Notes under the pieces: model-generated
Databases searched by the model: none
Told to the model about the DNA's origin: nothing
The model's input: the letters and a program-made list of their open reading frames with translations, nothing else
DNA from: Streptomyces sp. 135
Lineage (GTDB): Bacteria > Actinomycetota > Actinomycetes > Streptomycetales > Streptomycetaceae
Direction: 5' to 3'
Assembly: GCF_020026305.1 (NCBI RefSeq)
Contig: NZ_CP075691.1
Span: 8,239,415-8,303,414 of the forward strand
DNA: 64,000 nucleotides
Program-made: the position numbers and the translations under genes
Shown: in pieces, positions 1-45,198 of the stretch
Layout: each line of letters opens with the position of its first letter
Position numbering within the stretch: the first letter of the stretch is position 1

Positions 1-37027
<37,027 letters not shown>

Positions 37028-37169
37028 CGACACCCCGCCTCCGCGAGGCACCGCCGTCCCGGCGGACCGCCCGGCACGGCCCTCGCGCACCCCGCGCCCC
37101 GACCGCCCACCGCCCCCTAACCACCCACTGCCCACTGCCCACCCGAACCGGATGACGAAAGAAGGCGAC

Positions 37170-37373
37170 ATGGACGAGAACACCCGCTACCAGGTGCTGC
37201 GCAACGACGAGGAGCAGTACTCGCTCTGGCCCGCCGACATCGAGGTGCCCGCGGGCTGGCAGCCCGTCGGCAAGGAGGGCACCGAGGCCGAGTGCTCCGC
37301 CTACGTCGACGAGGTCTGGACCGACATGCGGCCCAGGAGCCTGCGCGAGCGCATGGAGAACACCCGGGCCTGA
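37170..37373 (+). CDS. MbtH-like NRPS accessory protein
   Basis: A 67-residue protein with the full MbtH signature: NDEEQYSLWP, PAGW, C-xx-YVDEVWTDMRPRSLRE. MbtH-like proteins bind adenylation domains and support their folding and activity. The ATG at 37170 is preferred over the in-frame ATG at 37152 because a GAAGG site sits 4-5 bases before it, and the resulting N-terminus (MDENTRYQVL) fits the family. It lies 142 bp after the NRPS stop on the same strand, so it most likely serves the synthetases upstream. Confidence 0.96.
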   Translation: MDENTRYQVLRNDEEQYSLWPADIEVPAGWQPVGKEGTEAECSAYVDEVWTDMRPRSLRERMENTRA

Positions 37374-37502
37374 CCGGCCCGCCGCACCCACACGCCGGGC
37401 CGGCCGCATCCGCGCCGGCCCGGCGCCCCCCACGCGTCGCCGTTACGACGCCCCACCGTCCTCGGCCCACCACGACACGGCAACACTCCCGAGGAGCCCG
37501 CC

Positions 37503-38078
37503 ATGACCCCTGTCCTGCGCACCGAACGCCTGGACTTCATCCCGTACCGATCCGAACACGAGGACCACTTCGTCGCGCTGCTGCGGAACGCGGAGGTGTG
37601 CCGCTGGATGGGCCAGGACCTCGTGCCCGAACCGCAGCTCCGTGAGGTGTTCCGCGCCATCCTCACCGAGGTCTACCCGCAGCACCGGTTCGACGTGTGG
37701 GGCCTGTGGCTGGCGGGCGACTACGTCGGGCACGCCGAGGTGAAGCCCACCGGCAACGTCGACGGCCACGAACTCGTCACCGCGCTCGGCCCCGCGTACT
37801 GGGGGCACGGACTGGGCGGCGAGGCCGTACGCGGCCTGCTCCGGCACGCCGCCGACAACCTCGGGCTCAGCGAGGCGTACGGCATGGTCGGCGCCGAGAA
37901 CACCGCCAGCCTCGCCCTCTGCCGCCGCCTGGGCTTCCGCCACGTCCGGGACGTCGTCGCCGACGACGGATCCGTCACGAAAATGCTCGTCATCCCGGTC
38001 GAGGACCCGAGCGGGACGGCAGCCACCCCCGGCAACCCGGAGGCCCGAGACGCGCGGAGCGCCGGGGGCCCGGTGTGA
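37503..38078 (+). CDS. GNAT-family N-acetyltransferase (RimJ/RimL-like)
   Basis: A 191-residue protein. The N-terminal TERLDFIPYRSEHEDHFVALL, the acetyl-CoA site region YWGHGLGGEAVRGLL (residues about 99-113) and GAENTASLALCRRLGF near residue 137 are typical of the RimJ/RimL branch of the GNAT fold, which acylates amino groups of proteins or small molecules. Start ATG is preceded by GAGGAG. The stop overlaps the next gene's GTG start by 4 bp. In this setting it could acetylate the peptide or a basic side chain for tailoring or self-resistance, or be a general acetyltransferase. The role is inferred from position only. Confidence 0.85.
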   Translation: MTPVLRTERLDFIPYRSEHEDHFVALLRNAEVCRWMGQDLVPEPQLREVFRAILTEVYPQHRFDVWGLWLAGDYVGHAEVKPTGNVDGHELVTALGPAYWGHGLGGEAVRGLLRHAADNLGLSEAYGMVGAENTASLALCRRLGFRHVRDVVADDGSVTKMLVIPVEDPSGTAATPGNPEARDARSAGGPV

Positions 38079-39343
38079 GCCGGCCGTTCGCCGGCGAAGG
38101 CACCGCCGAGACGACGGACGCCGACCGTTCGCCGGGGCTGTGGCGCAACCGCGACTTCAACCTGCTGTGGACCGGGCAGTGCCTGTCCGACCTCGGCGGC
38201 GCCATGGTGGAGCTGGCGCTGCCGCTGCTGGTGCTCCAGCAGACCGGGTCCCCGGCACAGGCCGGGCTCGTCGGAACCGCCGGGCTCGTCACCACCCTGG
38301 TGTGCCGGCTGCCGGCCGGTGTCCTCGCCGACCGCCTCGACCGGCGCCGCCTGATGATCACCTGCGATGTGCTCCGCCTCACCGGGTACGCACTGCTCGG
38401 CTGGGCAGTGGCGACGGGCGCCGCGAGCCTGCCGGTGATCGTCGCGGTGGTGATCGCCGGTGCCGCCGCCACGGCCGTCTTCAGCACCGCCGAGCACGCA
38501 TCGGTGCGCAAGCTGGTCCGCCCCGACCAGCTCACCGCGGCCGTCGCCCGCAACGAGGCGCGCGCGTACGCCGTCTCGCTGACCGGCCCGCCGTTGGGCG
38601 GCCTGCTGTTCGGGTTCGCTCGCGCCCTGCCCTTCCTCGGCAACGCGCTGAGCCACCTGCTCTCCCTCGTGGCCGTCGCCTGCATCCGGCGGCCTCTCCA
38701 GGAGGTCCGGCGGGAGGCCGCCCCGCCCGTCGCCGTCTCGGCGGCGCAGGGCCTGCGCTTCCTCCTCGGCCATCCCTTCCTGCGCGCCCTGCTGGTGATC
38801 GCCGCGCCGCTGAACATGGCCTTTACCGGCATGATCTTCGCGATGACGCTCGCCCTGCTCGACGCGGGCGTCCCCCCGGCGCTGGTGGGTCTCGCCGGAA
38901 CGATCTTCGCGCTGGGCGGCTTCCTCGGCGCCCTCGTGGCCCCTGCCCTGCAACGGCGGTTGCGGCTGCCCGTCCTGATGAGGCTGCTGTGCTGGACGAC
39001 CGCCGCGCTGATGGCGGTGAGCACGCTCCTTGCGGGCAGTGTGCTCGCCGCCATACCGCTGGCCGCCGCCGTGTTCCTCGGGCCCACGGCGAACGCGGCG
39101 CTCTTCGCCCACCAGGCCGCCGTCACACCGGACCACCTGCAAGGCCGCGTCGTCAGTGGCGTACTGCTCGCCGCGGGCTCCGCCGCCGCGCTCGCCCCCG
39201 CCCTGGCCGGTGCCCTCCTGGCCCGTTTCGACCCGGCACCGGCCATGCTGGTCTTCCCCGCCCTGGTGGCCGTCGCCGCGGTGACGGCCACTCGCGGCAA
39301 AGGCATCCGCGGCCTGCCCGACCAGCAGCCGGGGCCTGCTTGA
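38075..39343 (+). CDS. MFS transporter, probable exporter of the peptide pathway
   Basis: A 422-residue protein with about 12 hydrophobic segments. It starts at a GTG overlapping the GNAT stop (GTGA). RNRDFNLLWTGQCLSDLGG near residue 25 and the loop-2 motif ADRLDRRRLMITCD near residue 85 match the EntS/MFS_3 branch of drug and siderophore exporters. Translational coupling to the GNAT gene, and shared strand with the NRPS genes, suggest it exports the nonribosomal peptide or gives resistance. Substrate not deducible from sequence. Confidence 0.88.
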   Translation: MSRPFAGEGTAETTDADRSPGLWRNRDFNLLWTGQCLSDLGGAMVELALPLLVLQQTGSPAQAGLVGTAGLVTTLVCRLPAGVLADRLDRRRLMITCDVLRLTGYALLGWAVATGAASLPVIVAVVIAGAAATAVFSTAEHASVRKLVRPDQLTAAVARNEARAYAVSLTGPPLGGLLFGFARALPFLGNALSHLLSLVAVACIRRPLQEVRREAAPPVAVSAAQGLRFLLGHPFLRALLVIAAPLNMAFTGMIFAMTLALLDAGVPPALVGLAGTIFALGGFLGALVAPALQRRLRLPVLMRLLCWTTAALMAVSTLLAGSVLAAIPLAAAVFLGPTANAALFAHQAAVTPDHLQGRVVSGVLLAAGSAAALAPALAGALLARFDPAPAMLVFPALVAVAAVTATRGKGIRGLPDQQPGPA

Positions 39344-39354
39344 ACCGTGCGCCG

Positions 39355-39367
39355 GCCCGCTGCGGGC
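39355..39367. terminator. Weak bidirectional hairpin between convergent MFS and reductase genes
   Basis: GCCCG-CTG-CGGGC forms a short GC stem in the 39-bp gap between the two convergent stops (39343 and 39383). No T tract. It probably helps end both transcripts, but the stem is short. Confidence 0.4.
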
Positions 39368-39382
39368 GGGGTCGGCGGCCGG

Positions 39383-40327
39383 TCAGGGCAGCGGGCCGCC
39401 ACGGGCGGTGACCCACAGGTCGTACCACTCCTCGTGGGTGAGGCCGGGCGCACGGCGCACGGCGTCGCGGCAGGCACGGATGCGCTCGGGCCTGCCGGTC
39501 CCGATGACTGGGGCGATACGGGCCGGATGGCGCTGGAGCCACCACAGCAGGATCGTCTCCGGTGTCGTGCCCTTGCACTCGGCGAGGGCGGTGACGAGGC
39601 GGGCGGTGGGCGTGTCCTGGCCGCCGGTGTAGCGGCCCTGGGCCAGGGCGCCCCACGCCTGGAGCCGGATCCCGTGGGCGTGGCAGTACTCGACCGTCCC
39701 GTGCGGGAAGCCGTTGCCGGTCGCGGCCTCGGTGTTCACGAGGACACCGGACTCCACCCAGTCCCGGCGGGCCAGACTCATCTCCAACTGGTCGGCGACC
39801 AGGGGCACATCGAGATGGGAGCGCAGCAGCTCGATCTGTGCCGCGCTCATGTTGGACACGCCGAAGCGCCGCACCAGGCCCTGGGCGTGCAGGGAGGTGA
39901 GCGCCTCGGCGATCTCCTCCGGGCCGGTCAGCGGATCCGGGCGGTGCAGGAGCAGTACGTCGAGCACGTCGGTGCGGAGCCGGGTGAGGCTCTCCTCGAC
40001 GCGCCGCACGATGCTCTTGCCCCGCAGGTCGTACATGCCGGGAAGAGCGCCGTCGGCCTGCCGGATGCCGCACTTGGTCTGCAGGACGATGCGCTCCCGC
40101 AGCCCGGGCGCCCTGGCGAGCACCTCGCCGAAGACCGCCTCGGCCTTGCCGCGCCGGTAGATGTCGGCGTGGTCGAACTCCGTGACGCCGATGTCGAGCG
40201 CCGCCTCGACGGCGGCCTCCGCGTGAGCGATGTCCGCGGCGGCGTACGGCTCGTCGTCCCACGTGCCGCCGAGCCCCATGCACCCGTACAACGGCCGGCC
40301 CGTGAGCACGTCGTTCTGCGCTGCCAT
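39383..40327 (-). CDS. Aldo/keto reductase
   Basis: A 314-residue NADPH-dependent oxidoreductase of the AKR superfamily (YdhF-like type). Seen in order: FDHADIYRRGKAEAVFG (Asp/Tyr of the catalytic set, near residues 50-65), QTKCG (catalytic Lys), LLHRPDPL, FGVSNMS, and the C-terminal cofactor loop PVIGTGRPERI. ATG at 40327 follows GGGAGA at good distance; longer upstream readings have no ribosome site and unlike residues. Transcribed towards the MFS gene, 212 bp from malR. Physiological substrate unknown. I see no link to either neighbouring pathway beyond position. Confidence 0.92.
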   Translation of the reverse strand: MAAQNDVLTGRPLYGCMGLGGTWDDEPYAAADIAHAEAAVEAALDIGVTEFDHADIYRRGKAEAVFGEVLARAPGLRERIVLQTKCGIRQADGALPGMYDLRGKSIVRRVEESLTRLRTDVLDVLLLHRPDPLTGPEEIAEALTSLHAQGLVRRFGVSNMSAAQIELLRSHLDVPLVADQLEMSLARRDWVESGVLVNTEAATGNGFPHGTVEYCHAHGIRLQAWGALAQGRYTGGQDTPTARLVTALAECKGTTPETILLWWLQRHPARIAPVIGTGRPERIRACRDAVRRAPGLTHEEWYDLWVTARGGPLP

Positions 40328-40519
40328 GCGTTCTCCCTTGCTGCTCGGCGATCCGCCTGCTGCTCGGCGCAGCCGGACCCGGCCGCGTGACCTAGGCTTC
40401 ACTGCCGCCCCGGCCGTTGTACCGGACAGCGGGTCAAGTGCGTGCGGAGCACCGGAGTCGAGTGCGGATCCGGCGGCGCGGGACCGAGTCGAACAAACCA
40501 CCGACACGTTTGCAAGGGG

Positions 40520-40543
40520 TTTCAGGACTAGTTTCAGGACTAG
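40520..40543. repeat. 12-bp tandem duplication across the malR stop codon
   Basis: TTTCAGGACTAG occurs twice head to tail (40520-40531 and 40532-40543). On the malR strand this creates two TAG codons 12 bp apart. It looks like a slippage duplication; no function is evident. The remaining malR/reductase gap shows a lone CTTGCAA half-site near 40509-40515 (read on -). Confidence 0.8.
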
Positions 40544-41577
40544 GCGGTCCTGCGGTCCTCCAGCCGCCCGGAGGCGGTCGAGTCGCGTACGACCAGTTCC
40601 GGCAGGAAGACGAACTCGCTGTGCGGGGCGGGCGTGCCGCCGATCTCCTCCAGGAGCGTGCGGACCGCGGCCTGGCCCATCGCCTGGACGGGCTGGCGGA
40701 CGGTGGTCAGCGGGGGATCGGTGAACGCGATCAGCGGCGAGTCGTCGTAGCCGACGACGGAGAGGTCGCGAGGGACCTCAAGGCCCCGCTCGCGGGCGGC
40801 GCGGACGGCGCCGAGCGCCATCATGTCGCTGGCGCACACGATCGCGGTGCAGCCCCGGCCGATCAGCGTGGCCGCCGCGGCCTGGCCGCCCTCCAGGGTG
40901 TACAGGGAGTGCTCGATGAGCGCGGCGGAGTCGTCGGCCGACATGCCTAGGCGCTCGCGCATCCCGAGCTGGAAGCCCTCGATCTTGCGCAGTACGGGCA
41001 CGAACCGCCGGGGGCCCACCGCGAGGCCGATCCGGGTGTGGCCGAGCGAGGTCAGGTGCGTGACGGCCAGCCGCGCCGCGGCCCGGTCGTCGGTGGAGAC
41101 GAAGGGGGCCCGCACCTTGGGCGAGAAGCCGTTGACCAGGACGTAGGGCACGCCCTTGCCGCGAAGCACCTCGTAGCGCTCCATGTCGGCGGTGGTGTCG
41201 GCGTGCAGTCCGGAGACGAAGATGATGCCGGAGACGCCCCGGTCCACCAGCATCTCGGTCAGCTCATCCTCGGTGGAGCCACCGGGGGTCTGGGTGGCGA
41301 GCACGGGGGTGAAGCCCTGGCGGGTCAGGGCCTGGGCGATGACCTGGGCGAGCGCGGGGAAGATCGGATTGTCCAGCTCGGGCGTGATCAGGCCGATCAG
41401 ACCGGCGCTGCTGCGCTGCCGCAGCCGTGCGGGACGGTCGAAACCGAGCACGTCGAGCGCCGCGAGGACGGATTCCCGGGTGGCCGCGGCGACACCGGGC
41501 TTGCCGTTGAGGACACGGCTCACGGTGGCTTCGCTGACCCCCGCCTGCGCTGCGATGTCGACGAGCCGTGCGGTCAT
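40540..41577 (-). CDS. malR: LacI-family repressor MalR of the maltose operon
   Basis: A 345-residue LacI/GalR regulator. The N-terminal helix-turn-helix RLVDIAAQAGVSEATVSRVLNGKPGVA (residues 4-30) is followed by a periplasmic-binding-protein-like effector domain (LIGLITPELDNPIFPALAQVI onward, ending FVFLPELVVRDSTA). It closely matches my memory of Streptomyces MalR/Reg1, the maltodextrin-responsive repressor of malEFG and amylase genes, and it is divergent from malE as in S. coelicolor. The ATG at 41577 places the HTH at residue 4; an in-frame ATG at 41598 adds seven residues and cannot be excluded. Palindromic CTTGCAG operators lie just upstream and probably serve both directions. Confidence 0.93.
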   Translation of the reverse strand: MTARLVDIAAQAGVSEATVSRVLNGKPGVAAATRESVLAALDVLGFDRPARLRQRSSAGLIGLITPELDNPIFPALAQVIAQALTRQGFTPVLATQTPGGSTEDELTEMLVDRGVSGIIFVSGLHADTTADMERYEVLRGKGVPYVLVNGFSPKVRAPFVSTDDRAAARLAVTHLTSLGHTRIGLAVGPRRFVPVLRKIEGFQLGMRERLGMSADDSAALIEHSLYTLEGGQAAAATLIGRGCTAIVCASDMMALGAVRAARERGLEVPRDLSVVGYDDSPLIAFTDPPLTTVRQPVQAMGQAAVRTLLEEIGGTPAPHSEFVFLPELVVRDSTASGRLEDRRTA

Positions 41578-41646
41578 GGACTGGACTGTACCTGCCATCC
41601 ACCTGATTGCCCACCAGCTGCACGGACTTGCGGAAGGCTTCCAGCC

Positions 41647-41663
41647 CTGCAAGGGACTTGCAG
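41647..41663. promoter_or_regulatory. MalR-type operator, perfect palindrome
   Basis: CTGCAAG-GGA-CTTGCAG is a perfect 7+7 inverted repeat, 70 bp upstream of the malR start. CTTGCA half-sites are characteristic of operators reported for Streptomyces MalR/Reg1 at mal and amylase promoters. Its closeness to malR suggests autoregulation. Binding is inferred. Confidence 0.7.
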
Positions 41664-41762
41664 CGGCCCGAGAGGGGCATCGGGGGTAAGAGGCCACTTC
41701 AGAGCGGTGTCAAGCGCAGCTATGGCAACCGTAAGGACACGCAGCGGTAACGATGAACAGCG

Positions 41763-41783
41763 CTTGCAGAAATTTCTCGCAAG
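41763..41783. promoter_or_regulatory. MalR-type operator near malE promoter
   Basis: CTTGC and GCAAG arms are separated by an 11-bp AT-rich centre (AGAAATTTCTC), a near-perfect inverted repeat about 130 bp before malE. The AT-rich centre stands out in this GC-rich DNA. Likely the main repression site for malEFG. Confidence 0.7.
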
Positions 41784-41914
41784 GTCTTTCGGCGGCTTTT
41801 CAATCCTGTTACGTTCCCTGGCAACCCGGCGCCGCGTCCAGTGCGGCTCACCGGAGGCACCTCTCCCCGAGGTCCCGCCTCCCCTCGTTCTCGGGTTCAG
41901 TCGAAGGAGTTCTC

Positions 41915-43135
41915 ATGCGGCGTGGCATAGGGGCCACCGCGCTGGTCGCGGCCCTGACCTTGACGGCGGCAGCGTGCGGTGGTGACGACGGTGACAGCGG
42001 CAAGAAGAGCTCGGGCAAGCTCTCCGGCACCGTCACTTTCTGGGACACCTCGAACGACGCCGAGAAGGGGACCTACGAGAAGCTCGCCAAGGGCTTCGAG
42101 AAGCTCCACCCCGACGTCAAGGTCGACTACGTGAGCGTCGCGTTCGGCGAGGCCAACGCCAAGTTCAAGAACGCCGCCGGCGGCAACTCCGGGGCTCCCG
42201 ACGTGATGCGTACCGAGGTCGCCTGGGTCGCCGACTTCGCCAACCTCGGCTACCTCGCCCCGCTGGAGGGCACCGCCGCGCTGGACAAGGCCGACGACTA
42301 CCTGCCGCAGGCGGCGGCCAGCACCAAGTTCAAGGGCAAGACCTACGCGGTGCCGCAGACCATCGACACCCTGGCGCTCTTCTACAACAAGAAGATGCTC
42401 AAGAAGGCCGGCGTCGAGGTGCCCACCACCTTCGACGAGGTGAAGTCCGCCGCGAAGAAGATCAAGTCGAAGACCGGCAAGACCGGTCTCTACCTCCGCG
42501 GCGACGACCCGTACTTCTACCTCCCGTACCTCTACGGAGAGGGCGGCGACCTCCTCGACACCAAGAACAAGAAGGTCACGGTCGACGAGCCCGAGGGCGC
42601 CGCCGCGTTCAAGGTCATGAAGGACCTCGTCGACTCCGGCGCCGCGACCACCGACGCGAGCGACGGCTACAACAACCAGCTGAACGCCTTCAAGGACGGC
42701 GAAGTGGCCATGGCGATCGACGGGCCGTGGTCCATCGAGGGCGCCTTGAAGGGCAAGGAGTTCAAGGGGGACAAGGCCAACCTCGGCGTCGCCCCCGTCC
42801 CCGGCGGCAGCGACCGGCAGGCCGCCCCGCAGGGCGGCTGGAACCTCGCGGCCTACGCGGGCTCCGGCAACCTCGACGCGAGCTACGAGTTCATCAAGTA
42901 CATGAGCTCGGCCAAGGTGCAGCAGCAGACCACCGAGCAGCTCAGCCTCCGTCCGACGACAAGTCCGTGGACAGTTCACAAGTCCGTCGAGCGGCCGTGG
43001 ATCCCCGAGGCCAACTCCCTCTTCGAGCCGATCCGCCTGCAGATGGGGAAGGTGCTCAGCGGCAAGGCCTCGCCGCAGGGCGCGGCGGACGGCGTCGGCG
43101 ACGCCTACCGCAAGCTCCTCAAGGACTACAAGTAA
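41915..43135 (+). CDS. malE: Maltose/maltodextrin-binding lipoprotein MalE
   Basis: A 406-residue extracellular solute-binding protein of an ABC importer. The N-terminal signal peptide has a lipobox-like LTAAAC (Cys near residue 21), so it should be a lipid-anchored lipoprotein. The body (GTVTFWDTSNDAEKG, PDVMRTEVAWVADFANLGYL, VPQTIDTLALFYNKKML, AMAIDGPWSIEG) is family 1 SBP. ATG at 41915 follows GAAGGAG. It heads malE-malF-malG-aglA. Odd: after TTEQLSL the usual LLPTR...FFKPAVDK stretch seems replaced by RPTTSPWTVH before KSVERPWIPEANSLF, making the protein about 17 residues shorter than I recall for S. coelicolor MalE. Confidence 0.93.
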   Translation: MRRGIGATALVAALTLTAAACGGDDGDSGKKSSGKLSGTVTFWDTSNDAEKGTYEKLAKGFEKLHPDVKVDYVSVAFGEANAKFKNAAGGNSGAPDVMRTEVAWVADFANLGYLAPLEGTAALDKADDYLPQAAASTKFKGKTYAVPQTIDTLALFYNKKMLKKAGVEVPTTFDEVKSAAKKIKSKTGKTGLYLRGDDPYFYLPYLYGEGGDLLDTKNKKVTVDEPEGAAAFKVMKDLVDSGAATTDASDGYNNQLNAFKDGEVAMAIDGPWSIEGALKGKEFKGDKANLGVAPVPGGSDRQAAPQGGWNLAAYAGSGNLDASYEFIKYMSSAKVQQQTTEQLSLRPTTSPWTVHKSVERPWIPEANSLFEPIRLQMGKVLSGKASPQGAADGVGDAYRKLLKDYK

Positions 43136-43176
43136 GCAGCGGAAAGATCCCGAAGATGAGGAGGGCTGACCGCCCC

Positions 43177-44205
43177 ATGGCTGTCGAGAGCGGCCAGTCG
43201 GTGGTGAGGGCCGCGGATGCCACGAGCATCCGCGGCCGCGGCCACCGGACCGGCAAGAACCACCGGACCGGCAAGAACCCCGGGCGTCTGCGCCGGGCGC
43301 TGTCCACTCACTGGTACGCCTGGGCCATGGTCGCCCCCGTGGTGGCCGTGATCGGCGTGATCATCGGCTACCCGCTGGTGCGCGGCCTCTACCTGTCCAC
43401 GACCGACGCCAACGAGGCGAACGTCGAGCGCACCATCGGTGTCAACCACATCCCGGCGACGTACGAGTCGGTCGGCCTGGACAACTACTCCACCGTCCTC
43501 TCCGACGGCGTCTTCTGGGACCGGCTGAGCTGGACCGTCATCTGGACCGTCTCCTGTGTCGCGCTGTCCTTCGCGCTCGGCCTGGCCCTGGCGAACATGC
43601 TCAACCGCAAGCTGGCGGGGCGCTCCTTCTACCGGATGGCGCTGATCCTGCCCTGGGCGGTGCCCGCCTTCGTCTCCGTCTTCACCTGGCGGCTGATCTT
43701 CAACGAGAAGAGCGGCATCCTGAACAAGCTGCTGGCCGGTGGCGGCATCGACGCCATTCCGTGGCTGAACGACCCCACGTGGGCCAAGATCTCGGTCATC
43801 ACCGTCAACGTCTGGCTCGGCGTGCCGTTCATGCTGGTGGCCATGCTCGGCGGACTCCAGTCCATCCCCGGCGAGCTGTACGAGGCCGCCGAGATGGACG
43901 GCGCGAACGCCTGGCAGCGCTTCCGGCACATCACCCTGCCCGGCCTGCGCTCCGTCAGCAGCACGGTGATCCTCATCAGCGGCATCTGGACCTTCAACAT
44001 GTTCCCGGTGATCTTCCTGCTCACCCGGGGCGGACCGGGGGACGCCACCGAGATCCTGGTGACGTACGCCTACCGGCTCTCGTTCGTCGTGAGCCCCCGC
44101 GACTTCGCGGGATCCGCGGCCTGGGGCGTGATCATTCTGCTGCTCCTCTCGCTCTTCGCGGTGGTCTACCGCCGCGCGCTCCGCAAGCAGGGAGAAGTCT
44201 GGTGA
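43177..44205 (+). CDS. malF: Maltose ABC transporter permease MalF
   Basis: A 342-residue inner-membrane permease of a binding-protein-dependent sugar importer. About six hydrophobic segments begin with WAMVAPVVAVIGVIIGYPLV. The EAA loop (YEAAEMDGANAWQRFRHITLPGL), near residue 240, contacts the ATPase. No ATPase gene is present here; Streptomyces sugar importers commonly share MsiK. The ATG at 43177 is used; an in-frame ATG at 43156 would add seven residues. Odd: residues HRTGKN are duplicated by a perfect 18-bp tandem repeat (43243-43260 and 43261-43278). The stop overlaps malG. Confidence 0.95.
   Translation: MAVESGQSVVRAADATSIRGRGHRTGKNHRTGKNPGRLRRALSTHWYAWAMVAPVVAVIGVIIGYPLVRGLYLSTTDANEANVERTIGVNHIPATYESVGLDNYSTVLSDGVFWDRLSWTVIWTVSCVALSFALGLALANMLNRKLAGRSFYRMALILPWAVPAFVSVFTWRLIFNEKSGILNKLLAGGGIDAIPWLNDPTWAKISVITVNVWLGVPFMLVAMLGGLQSIPGELYEAAEMDGANAWQRFRHITLPGLRSVSSTVILISGIWTFNMFPVIFLLTRGGPGDATEILVTYAYRLSFVVSPRDFAGSAAWGVIILLLLSLFAVVYRRALRKQGEVW
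43243..43278. repeat. Perfect 18-bp tandem duplication in the malF N-terminus
   Basis: CACCGGACCGGCAAGAAC occurs twice without change. It duplicates six basic residues (HRTGKN) in the cytoplasmic N-terminal tail before the first membrane segment, so it is probably tolerated. Similar short duplications occur elsewhere in the window. Confidence 0.9.
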
Positions 44206-45095
44206 CGACCATGACGAACCGACCGACCAAGACCAAGACCCGGACCGCGCCGAAGCCGAGGACCAGGCCGCGCGGCGAACGCGGGCCGCTGGCCTCCGTC
44301 GGGCTCCACCTGACGCTGCTCGTCGCCTCGGCCATCGCGGTGCTGCCCCCGCTGTGGCTGCTCGTCACGTCGTTCAAGCCGGAGAGCGAGGCGTTCTCCA
44401 CCGCCCTGGTGAAGGACTTCACGCTCGGCAACTACGACCACGTCATCAACGACACCGAGTTCTTGAGCTGGGTCGCCAACTCCCTGCTCGTCGTCGGGCT
44501 GACCACCGTGATCGGCGTCTTCATCTCCGCGACCACCGGCTACGCCGTCAGCCGCTTCCGGTTCCCCGGCATGCGCCCGCTGATGTGGCTGCTGCTGATC
44601 ACCCAGATGTTCCCCGTCGCGGTGCTCATCGTGCCGCTCTACAACCTCCTCGCCAACCTCGGCCTGCTCAACCAGCCCATCGGCCTCGTCGTCACCTACC
44701 TGACGATCGCCGTGCCCTTCTGCGCCTGGATGATGAAGGGGTACTTCGACACCATCCCGGTGGAGATCGACGAGGCGGGACGGGTGGACGGCCTCAATCC
44801 GTTCGGCACGTTCTGGCGGCTCATCGTGCCGCTGGCCAAGCCGGGGCTCGCCGTCACCGGCTTCTACAGCTTCATCACCGGCTGGGCCGAGGTCGCGTAC
44901 GCGTCCGCGTTCATGACCGGCGAGGAGAACCTCACCCTCGCCGGCGGCCTCCAGACGTTCGTCAACCAGTACACCAGCGACTGGGGCTCGCTGACGGCCG
45001 CCGCGGTCATCGTCGCGGTCCCCGCCGCGGTGATCTTCGGCTTCGTCCAGCGCCACCTGGTCGGTGGACTCACCGCCGGCGCGACGAAGTCCTGA
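44202..45095 (+). CDS. malG: Maltose ABC transporter permease MalG
   Basis: A 297-residue partner permease of MalF. The start is GTG at 44202, overlapping the malF stop, with GGAGAAG at 44191-44197; an ATG at 44211 is the alternative. A Lys/Arg/Thr-rich cytoplasmic tail precedes about six membrane segments. The EAA loop reads IEIDEAGRVDGLNPFGTFWRLIVPLAKPGL, in the usual C-terminal third. It forms the translocation channel with MalF for MalE-delivered maltose and maltodextrins. Confidence 0.95.
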   Translation: MTTMTNRPTKTKTRTAPKPRTRPRGERGPLASVGLHLTLLVASAIAVLPPLWLLVTSFKPESEAFSTALVKDFTLGNYDHVINDTEFLSWVANSLLVVGLTTVIGVFISATTGYAVSRFRFPGMRPLMWLLLITQMFPVAVLIVPLYNLLANLGLLNQPIGLVVTYLTIAVPFCAWMMKGYFDTIPVEIDEAGRVDGLNPFGTFWRLIVPLAKPGLAVTGFYSFITGWAEVAYASAFMTGEENLTLAGGLQTFVNQYTSDWGSLTAAAVIVAVPAAVIFGFVQRHLVGGLTAGATKS

Positions 45096-45112
45096 CCGCC
45101 CGCCTCGCGGCT

Positions 45113-45152
45113 CACCGGACCCTCCGGGCCACCGGACCGTCCGGGCCACCGG
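45113..45152. repeat. 17-bp tandem repeat between malG and aglA
   Basis: CACCGGACC-TCCGGGC-type units occur at 45113-45129 and 45130-45146, differing at one base, with a third partial copy (CACCGG). Each unit can fold as a small CCGGAC/GTCCGG hairpin, so it could modulate aglA expression within the operon or simply be a slippage product. Confidence 0.75.
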
Positions 45153-45198
45153 TTCTCCCCGCCCATCGATCTCTCGATCCCTCGATCCCAGGGAAGAC

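Larger units (their letters stand above)
41578..41914. promoter_or_regulatory. malR-malE divergent intergenic region (337 bp)
   Basis: Holds the control region for malR (-) and malE (+). Two CTTGCAG-type palindromes are described separately, and a further CTTGC half-site is at 41627-41631. A candidate -10 for malE is TTACGT near 41809, but no convincing -35 was found. The malE ribosome site is GAAGGAG near 41903-41909. No open reading frame of substance is seen. Confidence 0.7.

Noticed and set aside
37028-37169. A separate promoter or small gene between the second NRPS and the MbtH-like gene
   Set aside because: The 142-bp gap is C-rich with small CCCACTG repeats only; no -10/-35 pair or open frame stood out.
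39347-41985. Plus-strand open frames opposite the aldo/keto reductase and malR
   Set aside because: They oppose genes with full family motifs, have no ribosome sites and no recognisable domains.
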